A DNA stretch of 64,000 bases from Epiperipatus broadwayi (taxonomy: Eukaryota > Onychophora > Udeonychophora > Euonychophora > Peripatidae). The notes under the pieces are model-generated. The model saw nothing but the letters and a program-made list of their open reading frames with translations. It made no database searches and was not told where the DNA came from. The DNA lies in assembly GCA_028023455.1 (NCBI GenBank), contig JAQFVV010000001.1, positions 26,838,426 through 26,902,425 of the forward strand. Direction: 5' to 3'. A program made the position numbers and the translations under genes. Position 1 is the stretch's first letter. Each line of letters begins with the position of its first letter. Positions 1-11,302 of the stretch are shown here, piece after piece.

Positions 1-379
1 TATAGGGTATATGATCACAGACTTTTCACACGACCCACCACTCTCCTCACTATCTCATATCACTGATACACTTTAACACATGTTGAAAAGATAAATAATC
101 ACCAATATACGTATTTCATGCTAACCAGCAATCATCAGTTGGTCCAGATTACCATCTCTACACATACATGCTATAAGTGCTCAGATATACATTAAGATAG
201 CCAAACCTTATACTTTAATGGACAGGCTTCAATCTATTCCATACTCCAACTCTTCAACCGTCCATCCAATTGAAAATCTGATGATGGAACGCTCAAAGGC
301 CACCCTAAGGCTAACATGGGTGTGAAAAGTCTAGAGAGGCCAACATGGGTGTGAAAAGTCTGTGCTCATATACCCTATA
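1..379. mobile_element. Family A MITE, TA-flanked inverted-repeat element
   Basis: The first about 30 bases match the reverse complement of 350-379. The shared core reads GGGTATATGA, then CACAGACTTTTCACAC. The ends sit in TA dinucleotides, as expected for Tc1/mariner-type insertion. No coding frame is present, so it is non-autonomous. A GTGTGAAAAGTCTAGAGAGGCC segment near 330 partly duplicates the right end. Related copies lie at 32081-32755 and 44156-44810. The left flank is cut by the window edge, so the left target duplication cannot be checked. Confidence 0.75.
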
Positions 380-1830
380 TATTTTAATATTAAAGGTGAA
401 TGGGAGGTAAATGGAATTGTGGGTAATGTTTAGTTTAAATATGATATTTTATTATTTTGTAGTTCTTTACATTTAAGAAATCTTTTTGTAGCAGTGAAAC
501 CATTAGTAGTGTTTAGAATTTATTTTCTTGTCTAGTCTGGTTGGATTGCAGATTTGGGGTAATTTTTGATTATTTATTGACTAGTTTAGCTTTATGCTTT
601 TAATGTATAAATACATATATGGAGTGAATGCATCAAAATATTTTGCAAAAGTTAATGATAATAACTATGTGATTAATTTCTAAGGAAATTGTGTGAAGAG
701 TTCCCAAGAGGCAAACTGAGTACCACGTTCCATTCTCTTGAACAAATCAATTTTTTTTCACTTGATTAAAAATCTATCCAGGGTTTTTTAGCTCTTGAAT
801 CCACCACTCTACTAAATATCAAGTCACACAGTTTAGTAAGAGTTAATATCAAAGAACAAATAATTGATATTATAAGATTGTTGGTAAATCTTTCTTCAAT
901 AAATTTGTGTAGAGATTTAATAATCATGTTTAATGTTAAAAGCCTGTAATAAACTATAACAGAATAATCACATTTAAATGTGTCATAATATGTTCATGGA
1001 TTAACTTGTAAATTATTAGATTTATGTGAATAATTATTCACTTAATATTCTTTTGAACTCACAATGATCAACCAATTGGACTTTTTTTCACTATATTACA
1101 TTATTATAGTGATAGTAATTAATTATTTCTGTGCTTCTTTAAAATATGAGAATACCTTTTTTTTTTTAAGCTTCTAGAAAAAAATTAAAGCATTTTTAAT
1201 TTTGTGTGTGTGCTGGCTGATATGAAACATGACTGCAAAAATTACAATAAATTGAACTCTCACATTTATATATCTTTTGTGAAACTGCAATTTCATGGTC
1301 AAGTGGATTGATTACTTCTTGGCCTTTTTGAATAGAACTAAAATGCAGACCTTGTTATATTAGATTTTGAAAATTCCTTTTATCAATTGATCAAAAACTT
1401 CCAATGATTAAATGAGAATAATATAATGTATAAATATTATATGAAATTAGACTTCATTACTTTAGACTTATTTTACTTTCTCTTGGATGTAAAAACATTT
1501 TTGAAATTTGTCAAGTGTTTGTAAATAAATAGTGAATATATTATGGATTTACTTTGCAATTAAATGATATAATATTTTGTTTATAATCTTGTATATTTTA
1601 TATTACATATAATTATTCAAAATAGATTTTCATTAATTAATATAATATTCAATATACCAGTCAGAAAACACATACAATATAGTATTTTGACATCATTAGC
1701 TATTGACTATTGTAATTTTTTTAATGTTTTGAGTTTCATACTTTAAAATAGTACATTTAAAAAATAAAAATTATGAGGTGTTCATTTAACATCAAAACGT
1801 GATGATTTAATATACTTTTTTTGTTTTTAG
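380..1830 (+). other. Intron of the ERI1-like gene (3' part)
   Basis: This AT-rich stretch runs up to the AG acceptor at 1829-1830, which follows a T-rich tract. I see no coding frame, RNA gene or clear mobile element in it. Its 5' end, like the upstream exons, is outside the window. Confidence 0.6.
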
Positions 1831-1967
1831 AAATCCAGAAGAAGAGGTCCTTTGACTAATTCTAATCATCTAGAATTCAAGAAATTATCCTTAATAAATG
1901 GCGAAATCAATAAAATGACACATGATGAAGTAATCCGTAAGTTAAGAGAAATGAAACTTGAGAGCAG
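1831..1967 (+). CDS. ERI1: ERI1-like 3'-5' exoribonuclease, SAP-domain exon
   Basis: This exon encodes 45 codons plus two bases. A basic stretch KSRRRG is followed by INGEINKMTHDEVIRKLREM, the first half of a SAP domain. ERI1 (THEX1) proteins use this domain to bind the stem-loop of histone mRNA and other structured RNAs. The exon follows the acceptor TTTTTTGTTTTTAG and ends at the donor AGCAG|GTATTG. Its phase (two bases over) fits the next exon, completing an Arg codon and continuing the SAP domain with GHKDILKKRLKSYYRKQK. There is no start codon here; the true N-terminus must be on upstream exons outside the window. The exon sits 1.4 kb right of a MITE. Confidence 0.9.
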
Positions 1968-4900
1968 GTATTGTATATTAATCATTATTATTATTTTATA
2001 TCTCTTAATTTATTTTTTATTTTTTCCATTTGCTTGTGTATGTATGAATATATATATATTTAAATTTTTTGTCCAGCATTAGAATAGCTTTTTCTTAACT
2101 AATACTTTGAAACATTTTTGTCTGTTTTCATTAATTTTTGCAATATTTATGGCCTCTCTTTTAATTTGAACAGTATTTATTGTCATCTATATATTTTTTA
2201 CATTTGACTAAATAAACCTAAGGCAGTGTTGAAATAATTTAATATTATAACACCTCAAACAAAATTTAATAATATTGTTAATTTTTATACAAAATATGCA
2301 TAACGCTGAACTGGGAATTCTAAGTATACACCTTAATTCTAATAACTTAAATAGGTCAGCTAACCAATTTGCACTACAGTACTATTAAACTTTACAATCG
2401 ACCATATTTCACAAAAAACAAACTGTAAATCAATTCTTGTTGGTCTATGTTTCTAAGAATAAATACTCGTCTCGTCATCAAGCTGCCTCTGAGCATTATG
2501 CTAGTTATCTACATTTTACATTATCTACCTTATAAATATAAAACCAAAGTCAGTAGATTTTAAAGCATGAAATAATCTTAAATAGTATATACTCTTAAAT
2601 TAGATTTTTTTTAAAAAAATTCATTGGGATAATTTCTTAAACAGAAATTAATAATCTTCATAACTGTAAACCAAATGTAAATACTGCTAAATATAAATAA
2701 TATTAATGTATTAAGATTTATTATTTAAAGACTAAATCTTGATTAATCAGTCTTTAGATGGTATTTATAAAGTAAAATAGTTGCTATATAATATGGTTGA
2801 CCAACATTAAGCTCATGGGCAGCTGACTACTAGTGGGTATTCTCAAATGCATATGTACTGTGAGATCTGATTGGCTGGGGGTTTTTTTTTTTATATTATA
2901 CATAAATTTATCAATTTTGATAGTATTATCTAATTAATTGTCTGATTTATTTAACATTATTAGAAATAAGTTATTTAAACTGTTTCTATTTTAGCTTTAC
3001 TCATGTCTATTTTTATAAATATTTTATTGTGTATTTTTTTATTTTAAAAAAAGAGTTTAGTTTTGATCCTTTTTTTTTTTTTGTAATATTTTTGTCTCTA
3101 AAAATAAATTTGTAACAACAATTAAAATATCTGTGACTTCAGTTATTTGCAGTTCAAAAAAAAAATATTAAATTAAAAATCTGAATTTTTAAAATTTTTT
3201 TTTATTCATGGTCAACTGCTGGTCACATATTGCAAAATATCACAAGCAAATAACAGTTGATATTTTATTCCCCATTATAAACTTCATTCTTTTTAAAATG
3301 CTGGAAATTTAAATAAGCATTAATTTTATTATCCATAGTTTTGTGTATATATAAATACTTATTGTATACTATATAAATTTAGTTTTTTAATAATAATATA
3401 AATTTACACATTTCTTTTTATATTATATCAATAATTAAAATAATAATATATTTTTACTGATTAATCTCTATCTGCTTTACTTTCCTTGTTTAAAATGCAA
3501 GTCCACTTATTCAATAATTTTTTCCTTTTTTCCTGCTTAGCGTTAACATTATAATTTTTCTTAAAACAATTTAAATACTTTATTTTTTTTCTTCAGTAAT
3601 TTCAGTTGAATTAATTACAGTTCAAAGAATTAAATAAAGCTATTGGACTAAGAAAAGAAACAGACAGCTCATTTCAATTAGGTTTATTAATTTATAAGTA
3701 CATCTTTATCTTAGTTAGCGAGGGCAATTGGGCCCCAAAATACATCTTAAATCAAATATCTCATGAAAAAAAAAGCAATTATAATGAATTCCTACAGGGA
3801 AAAATTAGTTTTTTACTTTAAATTTCAAATATATAAAAATTTCATTAAAAAATAATGCTTAAATTGAAGAAAGGGTTAATTAATGAATAAACATTTTACT
3901 AACCTGTATAAAAATAATTTTTTTATTGTCAATCACCCATTTTATTTTTTATGTAGTGAGATAATATCTGATTCATGATTAGTTAAATTAAGGTATGAAA
4001 ATAAAAACCTACAATTTACATTTTAAAATATAAAAAAAATGACAGTGTACATTTTAAAATTTATTTTTAATGAACTTCATGTTTAATGTTAAAGTTTTTT
4101 TTATTTTTTGTAACATCTAGCCAATAAAACATTTTTTTTTTTTACATAATTTTTTTTTTAAAAAATAAAATAAAATTTTTCAAATTCATTTATTTTACAT
4201 AAATGCAATGAAATTAAATAAAAATTTCATAAAGAAATGTAATCTACAGTTGATTGCTGAAATTTTAATAATGGAAATCATTAAATCTTTTTTGCTAGCA
4301 CTGTAAAGATATGTATATATATTTTTTTACAGTGGATGTGTGATAAATGGCATCATTATCTGAAAATAAATTACAAGAGTTGATTATTAACTGTATACTA
4401 TACAAAATACTTTCTTTTTCCTCTAATTCCCCTCAAAATAATTTACAATTACAATGACTATTTTACAATTAATGTCTTTTTTACCACAAGCATCCATAAA
4501 AGTGAATGAATATATTTTACTCAATGTACACATATTAAAATTTAATATCGATACTTTTTGTTTTTGTATGTGATCAAAGTATAATTTTAATTATTTATTG
4601 AACTGAATGAAACTGACATTTTTTTTGTTTTTTAATTGTTAATGTTGAAAATTTTATTTATTTTGAATATATCATAAATGGAAGCACTAATTATCTTACA
4701 AAGACACAAGATGAAAATCAAATAAAATACATTAACCGTATTTTAATTCTATGTACAAAACTTAATACTGTATACTTTATAGGGAATAAATTCTATAGTT
4801 TACTGTATATTTTTAGTATTAGTGTTGTCATTTTAATTTCTGTTGATATAGTTTTAATAGAGTCACTATCCTCTGACATCAGTCCATTTTTCAAAATGGC

Positions 4901-5244
4901 GGCTTTTTAAAAAAAGTTGTAAAATTTTTTTTAAAGGTCATTATTGTAAATCAAACTAGTAGGTGCACATTGATGATGATCATTATGGCGAATCCTCACA
5001 TAAAGATCAATCATTCAGTGGACTAAAGATGTATTTACTAAATTTGTTTTTTCTTTAATTTGTTTTTAAATATGTAATTCTATTTATTTCCTAATTTAAA
5101 TAAATCATAAAATATAAAATAAAACATCTTTATATAATAGCAATAATTGTAATAATAACAATAATAATATATAAAAGCTCTTTTTGACAAATATTGATTT
5201 TTTTTCTCTTTTCAATGTGTCGGAACTATTTTACAATTTCAGTG

Positions 5245-5517
5245 CAATATGCAATGGGATGCACTATGACTTCTCTTTTCTCAGAGTTAGGAATCTCTCA
5301 GCCATTATGCCCAGAGAAACCTGTTAGCCACTTTACCTTCCCTTTCCATTCCCCACCCTTAGTTTTCCCATAATCTGTTCCATTCCATTTCCACAACATA
5401 ATCTTTGTCAACTCCATAGCCTTCATTTCTAAATCCCCCTTTTCTTTTACCAAACCCAGCATAAAAACCAATAACTCACTTTCTGTATAATCACTTTGTT
5501 CATATTTAATATTCCAT
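5245..5517 (-). mobile_element. Second LINE 3' fragment, in tandem with the preceding one
   Basis: On the minus strand this fragment opens in the sequence coding for NIKYEQSDYTESELLVFMLG, the last about 45 residues of the LINE protein. It then runs through the 3' UTR (GTGGCTAACAGGTTTCTCTG) to a degenerate tail near 5245. It is 5'-truncated and joined directly to the ACATCACATG tail of the upstream copy. In the tail it resembles the copy at 49.8-49.98 kb (AGAAGTCA) more than its neighbour, so the two fragments are separate insertions and not one broken copy. Confidence 0.8.
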
Positions 5518-5521
5518 GTGA

Positions 5522-6062
5522 TGTAATGTATTATGGCTTCTCCTTAAACGAAGTCAAGAATATCTCAGCAATTATGCCCAGATAAACCTGTTAGCCACTT
5601 TATTTTACATTCCCCACTCTAAATTTACCCATAATCTGCTCTATCTCATTTCCACAACATAATCTTTGTCAACTCTATAACCTTTATATCTAAATCCCCC
5701 TTATCTTTTCCCAAACCCAGCATAAAAACCAATAATTCACTTTCTGTATAATCACTCTTTTCATATTTATTTTTCCATAACTTCATTATATGTACCCTTT
5801 CTGTTTTCAAACTTTTACATTCAATTAACAAATGCCTAATATTTTCTATTCCTTCCTTACATAATTTACAAAATAAATCACCCATATTTTTCCATTTACA
5901 TGTACATTCTTCTGTAGCTAAAGATCCTGTTCGAGCCTTAAACAATAAACTATTTTCCTTACTATTATCATATATTAACTCACACCTAATATTCTGTTTA
6001 TTTCTATATATATTTAAACTTTTTTTACTCTCCATACTATTTCTCCCTCTCTCTAACTCCAA
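5522..6062 (-). pseudogene. LINE 3' fragment, C-terminal zinc knuckle
   Basis: On the minus strand an open frame (6062 to 5646) encodes the last 138 residues of the same LINE protein that is found nearly whole at 45.8-49.8 kb. It includes the zinc-knuckle segment FCKLCKEGIENIRHLLIEC and ends at KIMLWK, where the longer copies continue for a few residues. The 3' UTR follows and ends in the family's ACATCACATC-like tail. The copy is truncated at its 5' side at about 6062. It is immediately followed, head to tail, by another fragment at 5245-5517. It lies antisense within an ERI1 intron. Confidence 0.85.
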
Positions 6063-7583
6063 AATTAATTAGAACCTATTATAACAATAATACAGTATGT
6101 ACAAGTAAGAGAGAAAAAAAACCCTGTATAAATGTATACTATATAATTTTTCATTCATTTATCATTAGTTAATATTATAAATGTATAATTATTGTTATTA
6201 TATAAAGATATATTATATAGTATGATTTATTTAAATATTTGAAAAAGCGGCATAATGAATTAAGCTTCTTTTCATTTTTGATGATTATTTCTTAGTGAAA
6301 TTTTGTATTGTATATATATTTCAAAACTTCTGTGGTGTATAAATATAAATTTAAAATTCATATTCAGTGGATTTGTGAATTAAGCTATATTTTGTTTTAA
6401 GCCCCCCTCATGTTGATAAACACTGATTAGAATAGAATACTTATTGTTTATTGAATAGCAGTGCAAGTACTTTTCAATAAGCACATATATATATATATTT
6501 AACACAAATGCTTTTTTATATGTATATATAAATAAAATTTTAAAAAAATAATAATTAACACATTTACATTTGTGTGTTCACTCATGCATTCACTGAAATA
6601 AGAAGAATATGGAAAAAAAACTACCAAATTTTTTATTTTTAAAATAAACTGGATATTTTTTTTATTGTTTTTTACAGTAATTTTTTTCTTTTAATAAAAA
6701 CATAATAGACTAGACTAATAAGAAATTATATTTCTTTTAGTTTTTAAAGTCATTACTATCTTTAAATATATTTTAAAATTTTATAAAACTTTTAACATTA
6801 CTCTTAGAAAATAATTTAAATTCAGTAAGGGTACTAATAAAGAAAGAATAAAATTATATGCTTTCTACTAAACTGAAGACATTTTATTAACATAATTGTT
6901 TACAATGGCCAGGGAAGATGAAATTGTTGTTTTTGCGAATGTGTTTTTTTTTTATATATATATTTTTATTTACATTTTTTGTTTGTTTATATTTTTCTTT
7001 CAATAGTATATAATTGAAGTTGCATAGTTAGAATACAGCATAGTTTGTGGCTCCACTGTATATGATTCATTTTCATCCATTCATTTTGGTATCCATTCCA
7101 AGATTTGGAATCAGATTTTGTGGATACTGGAGGATATCTCTATGTAGATATATGAGTGATTTGTTAAATTTTTTATATGTTTGTTTGATTTTTTTAAAGA
7201 AATTATTATGTAATGACAAATTAATAGGATGTGCATATGTAATTAAATGTGAGTGTTAGGTGGAGGGCAGTAGGTAGTTTTTGTTGACTCAGATTTAAAA
7301 ATTGCCTTTAATATATAAATTACCAAAATTAATATTGTCTAAAATGATTATTAAGGAAGTATTTTTTTAAATTATTGAAAATTATTTTCATAATATATTA
7401 TCATCAAAAATAGAAATAAAATAAGTCTATTATGCTGCTTTTTTTCCCATATAAAATTATAAAAAATATTAACAAAAATATATATAACTGCTACTTAATA
7501 CATATATACTTTATATAACTGTTATTTATATTTTTGTTATTATTTATTATAGTAATTTATAAAGTGTATTTTGTTTATTGCAG

Positions 7584-7794
7584 GGGTCATAAGGATATCT
7601 TGAAAAAAAGATTGAAATCTTACTATAGAAAGCAGAAATTTTTACAAGCAAAAATTGAAAATGATCCAGTGTTTTTTGACTTTTTGGTCATTATTGATTT
7701 TGAAGCAACTTGTGAAATCCATAATCCACCTAATTATCAGTATGAAATAATTGAATTTCCAGCTCTTCTTATTAACACATTCACTTTAAGAATT
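7584..7794 (+). CDS. ERI1: ERI1-like exoribonuclease, end of SAP and start of exonuclease domain
   Basis: The first base completes the codon split by the upstream intron; 70 codons follow. GHKDILKKRLKSYYRKQK closes the SAP domain, a linker follows, and then VIIDFEATCE gives the first two acidic catalytic residues (Asp and Glu) of the DEDDh nuclease, the ExoI motif. The exon ends INTFTLRI at the donor ATT|GTAAGT in phase 0. In this family the active site holds two metal ions and trims 3' ends of histone mRNA, 5.8S rRNA and small RNAs. The acceptor is TTTATTGCAG. Confidence 0.95.
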
Positions 7795-9899
7795 GTAAGT
7801 TAAAGAAATTGTTTAGTACTTTATGGTATTATTCTCAGAATTAATTGCTGTATTGTAGTTAAGATTTTTATTTTTTTGTAAGATTGGTTCTCATCTCTGA
7901 TAATTAATTTTCATCAAGAAAATACATAATTAGAGACAGTCTGTTTACTGTCATTTTTTAAATAATATTTAGATTATCCAGTGTCATTTATTAGTGGTTA
8001 AAACCTTAATAGTAATGCTATTGCATCTTTTTTTGTTGTAAAAATATGACATTGAGTGGCCGACTAGTTTTTTGTTTTTTGATGTCTAATTAAGATCCTG
8101 ACATTTGTTTAGATTATTAATATTTATGTATAGATTTCATAAATATGGTATAATAGATAGTAATTACATTTTAAGTTAGTAATTACATTTTAAGTGCCCA
8201 AATAGATTTTTTTTTTTTACTTAAGATTTGAGCAGAAAGATGCTAATTACTATTATGTTATCATGATATTACATTTATTAGTTTTAATCGTAGAAAAAGT
8301 TATATATATATGTGCTATATTTACACATATTTGTGTGTTAAATATAAAATGTCAAACATTTAAATCAGAAAAGGTAGATGTATGTTTATATTTAGCATGA
8401 ATAAAAGCTAAAATTTATCAACATATGTCTATCTTTTGTGGCTTAAATGTCCTAACATTTATATATTTAACATTACATTTATACAGAAAAGAAATAACTA
8501 TTCTAGTTATCGAATTATACATATTTGATAAATTATGCTTTTTTTTTTGTAAATTATTGCATTGTTAAATGTATGTGATTCTAAAAAAAAAAAAAAAGAA
8601 CTGTACAACAAAAATGGCAGACCTAATTTTTTATATATTAAGATTTTGTTTCTGTTGATCAATTTATTTATGAGTTATAGAAAAGATATGCAATTTCTAT
8701 ATCTGCTCTATTTTGACTATTTGTAATTTTTGATTATGCAGTATTAAAATATATAGAAGATTCTCTAAATAACTATTATTCTATTAAACATAAAGATTTG
8801 TTACTCACTTAATATTTGAAAAAATTGTAATTTATTAATAAATTAAATTATGCATTTGTTGTGGCAGAAAACGGAATAACTCGCATATTATTGAACCGAA
8901 CTAGAACAAATATTTTAATGAAATGATAGTAAAAGGAAAATTATTATACATATATCACTAGTATAATTAGTCAAATGATTTGATAATATCTATGTGCTAC
9001 AACATAAATTTTTTGGAAAATTAAATCATTGAGTGAAAAAAGACTATGTTGTATTGAATTTACTAAGGGATTTAATTTGATATCTTTTTTTCTTACAATT
9101 TATATAAATGAAAAGCTCATGTTATTAAAAATTATTTTTCATAATGATTTGTGTTCATTTTATTGTTGTTTATAATACAATATTGGACAAAGATTAGCAA
9201 AGGAAACTTTGGATAATGTTTTTATATGAATACTATTAAAAGATTAAGGTTTTTTTTTTTTTTTTTTGAGACTTTAATGCATGAATTCCTAGAAATAATA
9301 AATTTTGTCATAAAGTTATTGGAAATAATGGTATTAGCTCTGTGGATTCAAATAATCTTTGATTGTTTAAAATAGAAGATCTAAGCTGACAATAATGGTG
9401 TATGGATTACATTATAGTTAGAAGATTGATTCTAAAAGAAGTTATTACTTACGGGTGCAAATTATTGGGCCAAAGTTAAAATGATAGTTGCATATAAAAA
9501 AATGGATTCTAATCTTGACATATTGTCAAGAAATCTAATATCTTTTTTTTAGAAGCAATTGCTACTCATTCTAAATTTCATTAGTTTTAAGTTACTGAAA
9601 ATGCAATTTGGTTTTTCAAGTGTATCGTGTTGCTGAAATATTGAATTGTCTTAATTAAGGAATTTGTTATGATTACAGATAAGTTATTTTTGAATTTATT
9701 AAAAAATAGCTGACTGGTGATTCTATAATAATTATATTATTATTTGATTGAAATGAAACACGTGGCATTTCATTTTTGGCAGGATAAATTTAATGTTTTG
9801 CTTCTTAAATGGTATTGTGGCTGATATTCTTTTAATTTTGAATTTGGTGAAGGGAAAATTATGATTAATAATACAAGAAATCAGGTGATACTTTTAATA

Positions 9900-10680
9900 A
9901 AATATCTCTTATTTATATTATGCTTAGATCAGCTTGTTGTAATCTTAAAATTGGAAAGGCTGCAGATTCTGATGAGATGCCAGGAAATGTTTTAAAATAC
10001 ACAATATGATAATGATATATTAGCTTCAAAATTATTGGATTAGTTTACAAATATAAATGATACTGTTCCATTTGAAGGGTTATTTTATTGTACCAATTTA
10101 TAAAATTACAAAAGTCAGAAGTGTTATCCATTACAGCAGTAGTATTTTCAATGATTTTATAGAATAGATTGGTTTCTATCAACTGAGTAGTTACCAGAGA
10201 CTTTGTGTTGTGTTTAAGAATCATGAAGCTCTAAAGACATGGCCTTTGTATCCAAATATTAACAAAAAAAAAGTTGTTAGCAAAAATTCTATTTATATAT
10301 TGCTTTTATCTGTTTGGTTCAAAGTGTTAATAGTTAATTTAAAAAAGATTTTGACTTTTGTTTTAAATTAGTTGGTTGTCCATCAACATTTATTCATATT
10401 ATATATAGCTTTTACATGATAGATAAGATACATTATTATTATTAGTGGAAATCTGAGGTACTTGAAATGAAAGTGGGCCTACAATTTTTTTTTTGAATCA
10501 ATTAAAAACAAAAATGAGCACATTCTCTTGGTTTCTGCAATATCCTGATGATTATTCTTTTTATACAAATATAAAAGATGATTTGCTGGAACATTCTTGA
10601 TGTTTCAAATGAAAAATATAAAGACTTGGGTTTATAATTAATATTCATAAAACTTATCTTTTATCAACTAGTGATTGAGA
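9900..10680 (+). pseudogene. Decayed RTE-like LINE reverse transcriptase
   Basis: Broken frames on the plus strand keep LINE-RT landmarks in order. Near 9940 is KIGKAADSDEMPGNVLK, like the K-GKAPG-DGIP-E-LK segment before the RT core. Near 10090 is VPIYK. Near 10625 LG..INIHKT resembles the D-GL-IN--KT motif after the catalytic FADD. Stops and frameshifts lie between them, and the FADD box is not clean. This is an old dead copy. The exact clade is an inference from those motifs. Confidence 0.55.
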
Positions 10681-11104
10681 AAAAATCTTTTAGCAATTAT
10701 TTGGATGGTTGATTAATTTTATTATTTTAGTTGTTTTTCAGATAGTTAATAGTTATAGATATTGAGGTTCATTAATATACCTATATACACCTGGGTCTCG
10801 TTTTACGCCATAGATAGGTTCCTCAGAAAACACGCGCAAATGAAATCGCGCAAAAATAGATGTAACTTACATTGAAAAGGGGGGGATGCGATCTGTGATT
10901 TTTCAAAATTCGCATAAAAGCAAAGCACCAACGTAAAATTACTTTAAAATTCGCGCAAAAAAAAAATAAGGAAATAAAATATGACTAATAAAAAATTTCA
11001 AATTTGAAGAAAATTGATACAAGACAAACTTTTTTTAACTATAATATTTAATTTTATTCAAAATAATATATTTTTATATAATTTTAATGCGCAAATACGC
11101 GCAC

Positions 11105-11302
11105 AACAACCGAGCTTCATCAGGATTAAATAACAATATATTATAAACTCAAAATAATTATAATATCTAAAGAATAATGCCCGAGCGCTTTCAAGAGAAC
11201 TTAGCTCTCATAGTCATGGGCAACAAAGAATAAGCATAGCATGTTGGTATATGCTAAAATATGCTGATATATGTAAATTAGTTGAAAATAAATGCGTCAG
11301 CT
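11105..11302 (-). other. Penelope-like element 3' untranslated end with hammerhead-like motifs
   Basis: Downstream of the Penelope stop codon, the minus strand has GAAAGCGCTCGGGC (11179-11192) and then CCTGATGAAGCTCGG (about 11110-11124). CTGATGA and GAAA are the two halves of the hammerhead ribozyme core, and such ribozymes are known from Penelope-like elements. Here they occur in the reverse of the usual order and without a clean stem II. I read this as a possible degenerate or split remnant and not a functional ribozyme. An inverted partner, ATGAAGCTCG, occurs on the plus strand near 13398. Confidence 0.3.

Larger units (their letters stand above)
1968..7583 (+). other. ERI1 intron, 5.6 kb
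   Basis: The intron is bounded by GT at 1968 and AG at 7582-7583 (TTTATTGCAG). It is very AT-rich. The only recognisable content is the pair of minus-strand LINE 3' fragments at 5245-6062. A short TATA-rich microsatellite lies near 6487-6500. The frame at 7047-7259 has no homology I recognise and looks like chance. Confidence 0.75.

Noticed and set aside
1968-2082. Extension of the SAP exon past 1967
   Set aside because: After the GT donor the frame turns into low-complexity hydrophobic sequence, and the next exon joins in phase at 1967.
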